From an uncultured Pelagibacteraceae bacterium (GTDB lineage Bacteria; Pseudomonadota; Alphaproteobacteria; Pelagibacterales; AG-422-B15): a stretch of 64,000 nt of DNA. The stretch is taken from contig CACNSH010000003.1 of NCBI GenBank assembly GCA_902622985.1, forward strand, positions 62,001 through 126,000, read 5' to 3'. This document shows, piece by piece, positions 26,904 to 37,095 of this stretch (position 1 is its first letter; every line of letters begins with the position of its first letter). Below the pieces are notes generated by a model, which had not been told where the DNA came from, ran no database searches, and saw only the letters and a program-made list of their open reading frames with translations. Made by a program: the position numbers and the translations under genes.

Positions 26904-29722
26904 ATTGAACACATTAGAATGACTTCTTCATTACATGTAAGCTCAGCGTCAACAATTGAGCTATTCTCTGAACTTAATTGAGTATCAAGTTCTTCGAGCA
27001 TCGATTTAGCCTCAACCATAGGAACTGGGCCGATTACTACCGAAAAGTCATTTTTATCAAATTTTTCTACATTAATATCATATTTGAGGAAACGGGTATC
27101 AAAGCCCATTAAATCGTATATGTAATTCATTAAGCTATTCGCCGAATTTCCTCGTTTATATGACCCGATCTTAATATAAGCATACTCTGCATTTGATGAA
27201 CTTTCTGATAGATCATTGTCAGTTTCAGCTGGCACTTCACTTGCTTGAGCGCTGAAAGAATTAGTTTCAGCATCAATGCTCGTATCGACAAGTTCATTTA
27301 AATTTTCTAAAGCTTCTTCAGCCTCTTTAGCTAACTTTTCTTCAAGTGCTTCTTGAGCAGCTTTTTCTTCTAACTCTTTTTGTTTATTTTCTTCAATTAA
27401 TTGAGCTAATTCTTCTTTTGCTTCAGCAGTTTCAGAGAGCAGTTGCTCATTCTCAGCGAGAAGTTCCTCATTCTCAGCTAGAAGCTCTTCGTTTTCTTGA
27501 ATAATTTTTTTTGTTGGCAAAATATTATTTTCTTCAACTGCATTAGCACTTGTTTCACTTGTAGTTATAACTTCGTCATTAGTATTGGTACTGGCAGTTT
27601 CATTAAAGATTTGATTATTAAACTCTAGTGAGTCTTGTTCTTCATTCAATTGGTCAAGTGATCCTTCAAGCAACTGATCAACCGAGTCCAGAAGGTCATT
27701 TAGTTCCTCAGCTGATACATTACTAAACTCATATTCTGCCTCAATTGGCTCAGATGTTGTTTCTTCTACTTTCATTTGATCTTCTAGTTCAACAGTTTCA
27801 CCTGAAACTGCTTCCACTTCTTCATCCAGCAATACTTCATTTTCATTACTCAACCTTGTCATACGCGCAAGTTCTTCTCTTGCTTTTTGACTTTCATTTG
27901 TAAGGAATGTTTCTTCATCAACAAATCTAAGAACAAAATTATCCTCAGCTGATACAAGGGCGTTAGCAACTGTCATTTTGAGTTTTATACCAGATACATT
28001 CTCGGGTGGGTTACCAACAATCGATAAGTCTGATGTTAGGAATGCAAGCCATCTAGGTAAATCACTGCCATCTTCTTGTGTCACTGAGTATCTCAATTTT
28101 CCTGGACCAGTGATAGTGAATGTATCATTCGATATTTTAAACTTATTACTTTTTTGCGTCGTATTAATTGGGTCGTTAATGATTAGTAGCTGTGGACTTT
28201 GCTCATCCAAAGGAATATTTACTACCGCTTGATAAGTCACTCCCCACTCAGCCAAATTGGTTTTAATGTTGTTACTTAAATCCTCTATAGACATGTTTTG
28301 ATGATTTTCAGGAAGTATATCTTTACCAATTGATGCATAAATCTGGCCAATGCTATGCTGCATCTCAGAGAAGGCTAAATCTTTTCTAAGCTCTGCAACT
28401 AAAAGACTTGCTTCTTCTCGAATAACTTCAAGCTCACCGAATCTTGAGACTTTTTGGGCATTCTGGACCTGTTTACTTATTCTTTTTGCAACGTCTAAAT
28501 ATCTTTGGGCGGTGTCATATTCTTCAATAGCTAGATCGTAATTGATATTTGATAAATGAACTTGAGACAGAACCGTCATCGCAATTGCTAAATGTCTTTC
28601 AGCAATCATTTCTTGATTAGCTTTTGAAGCTTTTCTGTTGGCTCCAACAGAGAAAATATCAAATAAATTTCCTCCAATAGATGCCCCATATTCGTATGTA
28701 TCTTGGTTGAACAGGTAATTGTTATTAGTGTAACCGTAAGCTGCATTAAACTTCAAACTTGGAATTAGAGCCAACATTGCAGCACGTGTATCTTTGCTTG
28801 AAATTCTCTTTTGGTAACGACTTTCCATCAATTCTGGTCTTGAAAGAAGTGCAATTTCCTCCATAGTTTGGATGTCCATTTTAAGGTTTGTTAAGTATGT
28901 ATCATTATTAGCGAGCGTGAATTTTTGATTAGGAAGTAGCCCCATTAATGTTGCTAATTCATTTTTTGAATTTATAAGCGCACGTTGCTGTGTTTGAAGT
29001 GTTCGTTGTACATCAAGCAACTCTTTTTGATAAAGTAAAGAATCCATTGGCGCTGAAATTAAAAGCTCTTCTATATATTGAGAGTCTGCCAGTGCATCTT
29101 CAACTCTTTGAAGAAGTGGATTAAGTTTTTTAAGAAGATTTTCTGATGCTTGAGCTTTCCAATATGATCTAATAATATCACGAGTGATATTTTGAATAGC
29201 TTTTCTTTCAAGCTCCTTTGCAATTAAGTACCTATCAGCTTGTTGCCCAGCTCTAATGTACGAAAGACCGAAATCCAATGCATTCCAGGTAAATTCAATA
29301 CCTCTTGTTTCCTGACTTTTGTCCCTTGAAATTGTATAACCTTCTGTTCCGTCAAGTGATGGGGCAGTGCCGCCATCAGTCGTAACAGTTTTACTTGTAG
29401 AAGGTTGAAGCTTTGTAAATTCAGAATAACCTGCACTCAATGCAATATCAGGAAGCATGTCAAATTTTTGAAGGTCTTTTTGACTATTCACTAAAGCAGA
29501 CTCCATTACACTTATTCTTAAGTCGCGATTGTTTCTAACAGCAATTGCAATTGCGGTGTGCAAATCAATATTCTGAAAAGACGCATCAACTTCAAGTTCA
29601 GAAATATCTTCAGCAATTGAAAAACTTAGTGACTCAGCATCAATTACTTTTGGAGATCGTGCACAAGCAACGAGCGCCAAACATATGAAAACTATAAATA
29701 ATTTTTTTATTGGGTTGACCAT
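26900..29722 (-). CDS. TolC-like outer-membrane lipoprotein fused to Ig/cadherin-like, coiled-coil and SPOR-like domains
   Basis: A 940-residue protein, about twice the length of ordinary TolC. It has a lipoprotein signal ending LVAC20, then an outer-membrane efflux domain (about residues 55-480; AIAVRNNRDLRISVMESAL and the repeated helical half). Next comes an Ig/dystroglycan-type domain (about 500-620; TGPGKLRYSV and LPRWLAFLTSDLSIVGNPP), an acidic region with a heptad coiled coil (ENEELLA repeated, about 745-850), and a C-terminal SPOR-like domain (about 855-930; AYIKIGSYKRGNSANSLM and FSVVIGPVPMVEAKSML). The SPOR part suggests peptidoglycan binding. Divergent from the 2384-residue surface protein, for which it is the likely export channel. 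Confidence 0.8.
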   Translation of the reverse strand: MVNPIKKLFIVFICLALVACARSPKVIDAESLSFSIAEDISELEVDASFQNIDLHTAIAIAVRNNRDLRISVMESALVNSQKDLQKFDMLPDIALSAGYSEFTKLQPSTSKTVTTDGGTAPSLDGTEGYTISRDKSQETRGIEFTWNALDFGLSYIRAGQQADRYLIAKELERKAIQNITRDIIRSYWKAQASENLLKKLNPLLQRVEDALADSQYIEELLISAPMDSLLYQKELLDVQRTLQTQQRALINSKNELATLMGLLPNQKFTLANNDTYLTNLKMDIQTMEEIALLSRPELMESRYQKRISSKDTRAAMLALIPSLKFNAAYGYTNNNYLFNQDTYEYGASIGGNLFDIFSVGANRKASKANQEMIAERHLAIAMTVLSQVHLSNINYDLAIEEYDTAQRYLDVAKRISKQVQNAQKVSRFGELEVIREEASLLVAELRKDLAFSEMQHSIGQIYASIGKDILPENHQNMSIEDLSNNIKTNLAEWGVTYQAVVNIPLDEQSPQLLIINDPINTTQKSNKFKISNDTFTITGPGKLRYSVTQEDGSDLPRWLAFLTSDLSIVGNPPENVSGIKLKMTVANALVSAEDNFVLRFVDEETFLTNESQKAREELARMTRLSNENEVLLDEEVEAVSGETVELEDQMKVEETTSEPIEAEYEFSNVSAEELNDLLDSVDQLLEGSLDQLNEEQDSLEFNNQIFNETASTNTNDEVITTSETSANAVEENNILPTKKIIQENEELLAENEELLAENEQLLSETAEAKEELAQLIEENKQKELEEKAAQEALEEKLAKEAEEALENLNELVDTSIDAETNSFSAQASEVPAETDNDLSESSSNAEYAYIKIGSYKRGNSANSLMNYIYDLMGFDTRFLKYDINVEKFDKNDFSVVIGPVPMVEAKSMLEELDTQLSSENSSIVDAELTCNEEVILMCSI

Positions 29723-29929
29723 TTATTTGTTTTTATAAAAACCAAGATACTGTCTTAACGGGTAACCGTATCCGGCGCAAGTAATACCAAACTTTAGTAA
29801 TTTCAGTGTATATATAACCGCCCATTTTGGGTTTTTTTTGTGATCTTGCTACATTTAGTAGCATTACTGCTGTATACAGAAAAGGTATATTTATCAATAA
29901 ATTACTAAATTTTATTTATATAATTTAAC

Positions 29930-32900
29930 ATGACTAAAAAACTAATTCAGGCACTAGAACCACGTATGATGCTCGATGGAGCTGCAGTTGCAACTGCAAT
30001 TGATACCATTGATGATTTAGCAAATGCGAACAAAACTGATTTAGATAAAAAATTAAAAGAAAATAATTTTAAAACCGACCAAGATACAAAACTTCCATTT
30101 GTAAATCGTGAAAGCATTAATCAAAACACACGAACAAAACAATTTGTGTTTATTGACAGTGCAGTCGATGACATCGAAGTTCTAATTGAAAGTTTTGATG
30201 ACAATACTGAAGTGCACATCATTCAAAGTGATGTGGATGGTTTTAAAGAGATGCAAAATATTCTTGCTGATGAAAAAAACATTGATGGCATTCATGTCAT
30301 TGGTCACGGCAGTATTGGTCAGATTGCATTTGGCGATGCGATTTTAAACAGTGAAACATTAAACGAGTACGCACAAACTTTAAGAGACATTGGCGCAAGC
30401 TTAAGCGCTGATGGTGATATCTTATTTTATGGTTGTAACATTGCATCTGATGAAAGCGGTGAGATTTTAATCAAGCAAATTGCTGAAATTACTGACGCTG
30501 ATGTAGCAGCATCAGACGATGTAACAGGTAAAGGAGGCGACTGGGATCTTGAAAAGCATACTGGCATTATTGAGACTAAAAATATAACAGTAGCGGATTA
30601 TGACCACGCACTTGATGCATATGGAGTGGACTCAATCAATTCAAGTGTTGTAGCCGTCCATTCAGCAACAAACTATGAAGCGCGTTGGAGTGGTGACAGC
30701 ACTAACCGTGATGGTCAGCAGGACCCAGGTGGACAACTTAGATTTGTATTATCTCAAGAGAGAGCAAGCGTTACAGGTGGTACAGGAACATTAAATTTTG
30801 ATGTCTCTGGAGCAGCGAGCTCATTTACACCAAGCACAAGTAATCCAGTTCATGTTTATATGCTTTTCTCAAACGATTACACAAATAACAATTCGAGAAG
30901 AACAGGCAGTAGGGTTGGTCAAGTAACTTTTGATAATGAAATTCTTGGTGTGTTTGCAAATCCATCCAATACGATCGCAATGACCGGTATATCAAAGTCT
31001 GGCGCTACATACCCAACAATGAGTTCAGATAAAATTGGCATGAGGGAGTTAGAGTACAAGAATGATAATGCTCCTGGACAAGAAGGAAACGGTGACTGGT
31101 TTGAAATATCAAACAGCAACAAGACCATTCGAATTGGTACTAAAAACGGTTATAAAGGGGACTTTATTCGTATTATAACAAGAGCTCCTGTTTCAAATAC
31201 GCAACCCGTTGCACAGAATGATTTAGGTTATATTAATGAAGATGCGACACTATCTGTCTCAAATGGAGCCAATGCAAACGATACCACCCCAGACACGTCT
31301 GGTGAACATACAGGGGATGTAATTAATACAAGCAGTTCTGATCATCAAGATACCGACGCAGACGGAGACACGCTGATTGTAAACCAAATACGAGTTGGTA
31401 GCTCTGAGGGAAATGGCACATTAGGCACCGTCGGTTCTTCTTTAACAGGTACTTATGGTCAGTTAACGATGAACCAAAATGGTAGCTATACCTATATCGC
31501 AAATCAAAGTGCGGCTGACGCTCTTGACCCAGGGGATACGGTAACAGATAGTTTCAATTACAGAATTGATGATCAATCTGGTGCAGAGAACTCAGATGAT
31601 AGAGCGGTACTAACAATTACGATTGCAGGTGTGAATGATCCTATTAACGCAGTAAACGATAGTGATGCTGTTAACGAAGACGCAACCATTAATCGAAGCA
31701 CTTCAGATACGCAGGAACTTGATCATGACGATACGGACCCAGATGGTGATGATGTGTCTGGGAGCTTTACAATTACTGCAATTAGAACAGGAAGAGAGTC
31801 TGCAACTAGTGGAACAACTGCAGGCACAATAGGACAGGCCCTTAATGGTACTTACGGTGTGTTAACCGTTGCTGCAGATGGTAGCTATAGTTATGCAGCA
31901 ACCAGAAGTGGAGCAGATGGCTTAGCTGCAGGCGCAACAGCAATTGATTATTTTACGTACACAGTTAGAGATCACAGTGGAGGTGACACAGATACAGCTG
32001 AACTCGCAATAACAGTAACAGGAGTAGGTCCAAGTGCGAGCAATGATACTGGCAGTGTAAATGAGAATGCAACTTTAACTGCAAATGCTGGTGCAGGTGT
32101 AATCGCAAATGATACAGGTGGTGATACGGAAAATCTTGCAGTTACTAACATCAGTTCAAATTCTACTGGAAACAGCGGCAACGCTACTCAAGGTGTTCTC
32201 GGAACATATGGTACGCTAACCGTCGCAGCTGATGGCAGTTACACCTATGTTGCTAATACAGCAGCAGCCGAAGCTCTGGATGCAACAGATACTATTACTG
32301 ATATTTTTACCTACACTGTCAAAGATGACAATGGTGTTAATGCAGATACAGCAACTCTTACGATTACGATAACAGGTCTTGACGATGATCCAGTTGGTAA
32401 TAATGATGCAGGCGCAGTTAATGAGGATAAAACCCTCACTGTTAGCGCGGGAAGTGGCGTGTTATCAAATGATACTGATGCTGATGCAAGCGCAAGTCTC
32501 ACAGTGTCTGCAATTGCGGGCGGTACGGTAGGTCAAGCTGTTACTGGTAACCATGGAACATTAACGCTCGCCGCAGATGGTTCTTATACGTATATAGCTG
32601 ACCAAAGTGATGCTGATGCACTTGCAGCTGACGCTACAGGAACAGATACATTCACTTATACTGTTAGCGATGGGGGTGGAACAACCAATACAGCAGATTT
32701 AGTCATCACAATAACTGGTGTAGGTCCACAAGCGGTTGCTGATACCGGCGCCGTCAATGAAAATGCTACTTTAACAGTAAATGAAGCATCTGGTGTAATC
32801 GATAACGATGATGATAACGCAAGCTTTGATGTTGAGAGTTTGGCTGTAACTGGGATCAACCACGCTGTTACTGGAAATAGTGGTAATGCTACAGACGCCG

Positions 32901-35900
32901 TTACTGGAACATACGGTGTTTTAACTATGGCAGCTAACGGTAGCTATCAATATGTGGCAAACCAAGCAGCAGCTGAAGCCCTTGATCCTAGCGAAACCGT
33001 TAATGATGTATTCACCTACACGGTTAAAGATGATGCCGACAAGAATGCAAGTATCGCAACGTTAACTATCACGGTGACTGGTATTAACGATGATATCACA
33101 GCAGTTGATGATACTGATGCTGTAAATGCTGGATCTACAATCACTCGAAGTGAAAGTGATACACAAGAACTCGATCACGACGATACTGACCCTGATGGTG
33201 ACGATGTATCAGGTAACTTTACAATTACTGCTGTATCTCATGCATCAGGATCACTTACAATTGGTCAAGAATATACTACATCTAAAGGTAGAATTACAAT
33301 CAATGCAAATGGTTCGTATACATACATAGCCGATCAAAATGACTCTACAAGTTTAGCAAATCTTGCAACAACAACTGATGTTTTCACTTATACAGTAAGA
33401 GATCATGCAAGCAGTCCAAATGATACCGATACTGCAACACTTACAATTACAATTACAGGTTCAAGTAATACCCCTCCAGTAGCGGATGACGTAGCAGTGG
33501 ATGGTAATCCTGCAACAGGATACATAACAGAAGACCAAACATTAACAGTTGGTGATGGCTCAACTGGGGTTTCAGGAACTGACAGTAATAAAAATAATGA
33601 AAGTGGAGATAATACAGGGGACGTTTTAAATAATGATACAGATGTAGATGGAGACACACTTACAGTTTCAGCTATTTCAGGAGGATCTGTCGGTGGCGCT
33701 GCGACAGGAACTTACGGAACGTTAACAATTCAAAGCACCGGTAATTATACCTACAATGCAAACAATGCAAACTCGATAGCAAAAGATGCAACAGCAACTG
33801 ATGTATTTACTTATACAGTCAGTGATGGCAATGGTGGAACGGATACTGCGACCATAACCATCACTATTTTAGGAGTAAATGATGCTCCAAGTGCAAGTAA
33901 CGATACGAACGCCGTTGATGAAGATGCTACAGCATCAAAAAATGCTGGAGCAGGAGTACTTTCAAACGATAGTGATGCTGACACGGGGTCAAGCATGACG
34001 GTGACAGGAATTACTGGCGCTTCAGCAGGCTCAGTGGGTGGATCAACTGATGGAACTTATGGTACTCTGACCCTCAATTCTGACGGCAGTTATTCTTATA
34101 CTGCTGACAAAGCAGCTGCTGATGCACTGGCACATAACGCAACAGCAAATGATGTATTCACTTATACGGTCACAGATAACGAGGGGGCTACTGCTACAGC
34201 AACTCTGACTATCACGGTAACTGGTAAGGGACCTGTTGGTTCAGCAGATACAGCCACAGCAACTGAAAGTCAGACATTGACAGTCAATGAGGCAGGCGGA
34301 GTATTAACGAATGATTCTGGTGGAGATACAGAAAGTCTCGCAGTTACAAATATTTCATCAGGTGGTACGGGTAATACAGGCACTGCTGGTCAAGGCGTTT
34401 TAGGGACATATGGTACTTTGACAATTGCAGCTGACGGAAGTTACACATACACACCAAACACAGCAGCTGCAGAAGCATTAGATGGTGGCGACACTGTTAC
34501 CGAAGTATTTACTTATACTGTAAAGGATGATGACGATAAGAACTCATCAACTGCAACTCTTACAATAACTATAAATGGAGCTAACGATGCAATTGTTGCC
34601 GTTGATGATACAGATAGTGTTAATGAGGATGCAACAATTAGCCGAACTGTAAGTGACCCACAAGAATTAGATCATGACGATACGGATGTTGATGGAGATG
34701 ACGCGAGCGGTAACTTTACAATTACCGATATCAGAACAGGTCCAAAAGATGGAACAGGAACTGATGGTACGGTTGGAGTTGCACTAACGGGTGAGTTCGG
34801 AACACTGACAGTGAATGCGGATGGATCATATACTTATGTTGCAGATCAAGACAAATCAGATCAATTGGCTACTGGCGCAACAGGAACAGATACATTTACT
34901 TATACAGTTAGTGATGGCACAGAAACGTCAACTGCTCAATTGACTTTTACAGTTACTGGTATCAATGACAATGATCCTGTTGCAGTTGATGATACAGATT
35001 CTGTTAAACGTGATGCTTCTATAACGCGTGATGCTGACTCAGCATTTGATGTTGACTCAGATGATACAGATGCGGATAGTGACTCTTTAACAATTTCAGA
35101 AGTACGTACTGGTCAAGTTGAAGGTGGGGGTAGAGGAGGCAGCGGTTCTGTTGGAACTACACTTGTAGGAACTTATGGTACCTTGACATTAAATGCTGAC
35201 GGCAGCTATACCTATGCGGCAGATCAGGATGCGGCAAATAGTTTGAAAAGAGGCGATAGTGCCATTGATTATTTTAACTATACCGTCACAGATGGAAGCA
35301 GAACAGATACAGGAGTAATTGCCATAACAGTTAATGGTATCAGTGATCCACCGGTTCCAAGGGACGATACGTTGGCAGTTGATGCAGGCGCTACAGCTAC
35401 AAAAAATGCAGCAAAAGGTGTACTTTTAAATGATACGGACCCGGATGGAGATACTTTAACTGTTGATAGTATTAGAACTGGTAAAGAAAATAAAACTGGC
35501 ACATCAGGCACAGTCGGCACAGCGCTAACTGGATCATATGGTGATCTTACAATTAATTCTGATGGTAGTTATGAGTATAAAGCAAACAATGCTGGAAGAC
35601 TTAATCCAGGTCAAACAGCCGTAGAGTATTTTACTTACACAGCAACAGATAACGATACATCAGTTGCGGCTCAAATCGCAATCACAGTTACCGGTATAAA
35701 TGATCCACCTGAAGTATTATACCCCGTTCAAGATCCAAATATAGTTGTTGGTGAGCCAATCATTATTAGACACAAGCAAATTTTTGATGACCCAGACACT
35801 GGTATTTATGACATTGCAGAATACAAAATTATTGATCCTGAAACAGACACAGAAACCAGTCTGCCAGATGGACTGAGATTAAAACAAAATAAACTCCATG

Positions 35901-37084
35901 GGACCATCAGCACACCTGGAACATATACAATAACAATCAGAGCAATTGACGGTGAAGGACTTTATGCTGATCATACATTCACAATTACAGTAAATCCTAA
36001 ACCAGGAGAAATGGTTGAAAAAGAGACACCTGATGAAGAACCTACACCTCCATCTAAACCAGTTGTTATTAAACCAAAAAAAGATTATTTAGCAGCTATT
36101 CAAGAGACCATTACTGAGGCACCAGCAATCAGCGATGATGGGTTTACACTTGATACAGTTTCAATAGCTGATACTGCATCTTTATCAAAACCATTAAAGT
36201 TTAACGGTGGACTGAGATTGATGGATGCTGTTGCAAACGAAGTTTCAGGTGATACAGAATCTGATCTAAAAGTTGGAGTTAAACTAAATGATGATAATCA
36301 GAAAAATGTTGAATTGTACTCAGGTCAGCTTTCTAACGGTGAAGCTTTACCTGAATGGATTAGAGTCAATCCTGAAACTGGTGAAACAACAGCTGATATG
36401 CCAGAGGGTGTTGAGGCAGTTGAAGTTCAGTTGGTAGCGCTTGATAAGGACGGAAACACGAGAGATATTAATATTGTTTTAGATAAAGCTAAAATTAAAG
36501 GCGACCAAGACTTCACAAGGGGAGCCGTTGATCAGGCAAGGGTCGTTGTTGATAATGATTCAAATGTAAACTTGATCAGAGAGAATAACAATGCATCAAG
36601 TAATGCAGCAAATAATAATTTGAACGTTCAAACAGATTTTGAAGGCACAATGAAGCTAAGCAGTCTTCAAATGGATGCAGGCCAATTCACAGTTGATGTA
36701 ATTGACGACAATCAGTCAAATGTAAAAATGTATAAAGCAGAGCTCAAAGGTGGTGGCGCACTGCCTGATTGGATTACAATTGATCCTGAAACTGGAAAAA
36801 TTGCAGCTGACCCTTCAAAAGGTAGAACAGGCTCAGCAGCTCCAGCATTCTTTACTGAAAGCCTTCAAGTTCTAGAACTGAAAATTATTGCTGAAGACGA
36901 AGATGGAAAAGAGAGAATTATTGAAGTTGAGATCGATCTTAATGAAATAACTGAAACTGAGTCAGATGGTGAAAATTCTGCAACAAACGATGAAATCTCT
37001 TTCATTCCACTTGATGAACAATTAAAGCTACATGCTAAAGCAGCAGATAGCTATGGCGAAAAGATTGTATCTCTAGTAAGTTAA
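29930..37084 (+). CDS. Giant LEPR/DUF4347 surface protein with 12 VCBS-type repeats
   Basis: 2384 residues. There is no Sec signal; instead the N-terminus carries an LEPR-type motif (ALEPRMMLDGAA, residues 8-19). Residues about 70-225 form a DUF4347 domain with IHVIGHGSIG (H122, H126) and ILFYGCNIAS (C169), a His/Cys layout like caspase-fold proteases. A roughly 195-residue unknown domain follows, then 12 VCBS/cadherin-like repeats (about 424-1925), one Ig-like domain (about 1925-2030), a Pro-rich linker and two related C-terminal domains (around GEALPEWIRVNPETG and GALPDWITIDPETG). No RTX nonapeptides are seen. It is probably a secreted or surface adhesin exported by the flanking TolC-like, HlyD-like and M50 proteins. 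An open frame over 7 kb with conserved motifs argues it is functional. Confidence 0.9.
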   Translation: MTKKLIQALEPRMMLDGAAVATAIDTIDDLANANKTDLDKKLKENNFKTDQDTKLPFVNRESINQNTRTKQFVFIDSAVDDIEVLIESFDDNTEVHIIQSDVDGFKEMQNILADEKNIDGIHVIGHGSIGQIAFGDAILNSETLNEYAQTLRDIGASLSADGDILFYGCNIASDESGEILIKQIAEITDADVAASDDVTGKGGDWDLEKHTGIIETKNITVADYDHALDAYGVDSINSSVVAVHSATNYEARWSGDSTNRDGQQDPGGQLRFVLSQERASVTGGTGTLNFDVSGAASSFTPSTSNPVHVYMLFSNDYTNNNSRRTGSRVGQVTFDNEILGVFANPSNTIAMTGISKSGATYPTMSSDKIGMRELEYKNDNAPGQEGNGDWFEISNSNKTIRIGTKNGYKGDFIRIITRAPVSNTQPVAQNDLGYINEDATLSVSNGANANDTTPDTSGEHTGDVINTSSSDHQDTDADGDTLIVNQIRVGSSEGNGTLGTVGSSLTGTYGQLTMNQNGSYTYIANQSAADALDPGDTVTDSFNYRIDDQSGAENSDDRAVLTITIAGVNDPINAVNDSDAVNEDATINRSTSDTQELDHDDTDPDGDDVSGSFTITAIRTGRESATSGTTAGTIGQALNGTYGVLTVAADGSYSYAATRSGADGLAAGATAIDYFTYTVRDHSGGDTDTAELAITVTGVGPSASNDTGSVNENATLTANAGAGVIANDTGGDTENLAVTNISSNSTGNSGNATQGVLGTYGTLTVAADGSYTYVANTAAAEALDATDTITDIFTYTVKDDNGVNADTATLTITITGLDDDPVGNNDAGAVNEDKTLTVSAGSGVLSNDTDADASASLTVSAIAGGTVGQAVTGNHGTLTLAADGSYTYIADQSDADALAADATGTDTFTYTVSDGGGTTNTADLVITITGVGPQAVADTGAVNENATLTVNEASGVIDNDDDNASFDVESLAVTGINHAVTGNSGNATDAVTGTYGVLTMAANGSYQYVANQAAAEALDPSETVNDVFTYTVKDDADKNASIATLTITVTGINDDITAVDDTDAVNAGSTITRSESDTQELDHDDTDPDGDDVSGNFTITAVSHASGSLTIGQEYTTSKGRITINANGSYTYIADQNDSTSLANLATTTDVFTYTVRDHASSPNDTDTATLTITITGSSNTPPVADDVAVDGNPATGYITEDQTLTVGDGSTGVSGTDSNKNNESGDNTGDVLNNDTDVDGDTLTVSAISGGSVGGAATGTYGTLTIQSTGNYTYNANNANSIAKDATATDVFTYTVSDGNGGTDTATITITILGVNDAPSASNDTNAVDEDATASKNAGAGVLSNDSDADTGSSMTVTGITGASAGSVGGSTDGTYGTLTLNSDGSYSYTADKAAADALAHNATANDVFTYTVTDNEGATATATLTITVTGKGPVGSADTATATESQTLTVNEAGGVLTNDSGGDTESLAVTNISSGGTGNTGTAGQGVLGTYGTLTIAADGSYTYTPNTAAAEALDGGDTVTEVFTYTVKDDDDKNSSTATLTITINGANDAIVAVDDTDSVNEDATISRTVSDPQELDHDDTDVDGDDASGNFTITDIRTGPKDGTGTDGTVGVALTGEFGTLTVNADGSYTYVADQDKSDQLATGATGTDTFTYTVSDGTETSTAQLTFTVTGINDNDPVAVDDTDSVKRDASITRDADSAFDVDSDDTDADSDSLTISEVRTGQVEGGGRGGSGSVGTTLVGTYGTLTLNADGSYTYAADQDAANSLKRGDSAIDYFNYTVTDGSRTDTGVIAITVNGISDPPVPRDDTLAVDAGATATKNAAKGVLLNDTDPDGDTLTVDSIRTGKENKTGTSGTVGTALTGSYGDLTINSDGSYEYKANNAGRLNPGQTAVEYFTYTATDNDTSVAAQIAITVTGINDPPEVLYPVQDPNIVVGEPIIIRHKQIFDDPDTGIYDIAEYKIIDPETDTETSLPDGLRLKQNKLHGTISTPGTYTITIRAIDGEGLYADHTFTITVNPKPGEMVEKETPDEEPTPPSKPVVIKPKKDYLAAIQETITEAPAISDDGFTLDTVSIADTASLSKPLKFNGGLRLMDAVANEVSGDTESDLKVGVKLNDDNQKNVELYSGQLSNGEALPEWIRVNPETGETTADMPEGVEAVEVQLVALDKDGNTRDINIVLDKAKIKGDQDFTRGAVDQARVVVDNDSNVNLIRENNNASSNAANNNLNVQTDFEGTMKLSSLQMDAGQFTVDVIDDNQSNVKMYKAELKGGGALPDWITIDPETGKIAADPSKGRTGSAAPAFFTESLQVLELKIIAEDEDGKERIIEVEIDLNEITETESDGENSATNDEISFIPLDEQLKLHAKAADSYGEKIVSLVS
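31196..35704 (+). repeat. Twelve degenerate VCBS-type repeats inside the giant gene
   Basis: Each unit is about 115-148 codons and ends FTYTV...LTITxTG, preceded by GTYGTLTxxADGSYTY. Approximate unit starts: 31196, 31640, 32030, 32387, 32726, 33091, 33472, 33884, 34231, 34589, 34971, 35348. Units fall into classes: 3, 5 and 9 share ESLAVTNISS-like and AAAEALD; 2, 6 and 10 share QELDHDDTD(P/V)DGDD. The pairs 5-6 and 9-10 repeat the same order. Synonymous codons differ freely between units, so the duplications are old. Confidence 0.9.
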
Positions 37085-37095
37085 TAAATACCTTT

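Noticed and set aside
31972-35520. Antisense open frames of 60-80 codons within the repeat region
   Set aside because: They recur at equivalent places in each VCBS unit and are by-products of the Thr/Ala/Asp-rich sense codons.
29930-37084. RTX adhesin with a type I C-terminal signal
   Set aside because: I find no GGxGxD nonapeptide runs; the repeats are VCBS/cadherin-like and the N-terminus has the LEPR motif.
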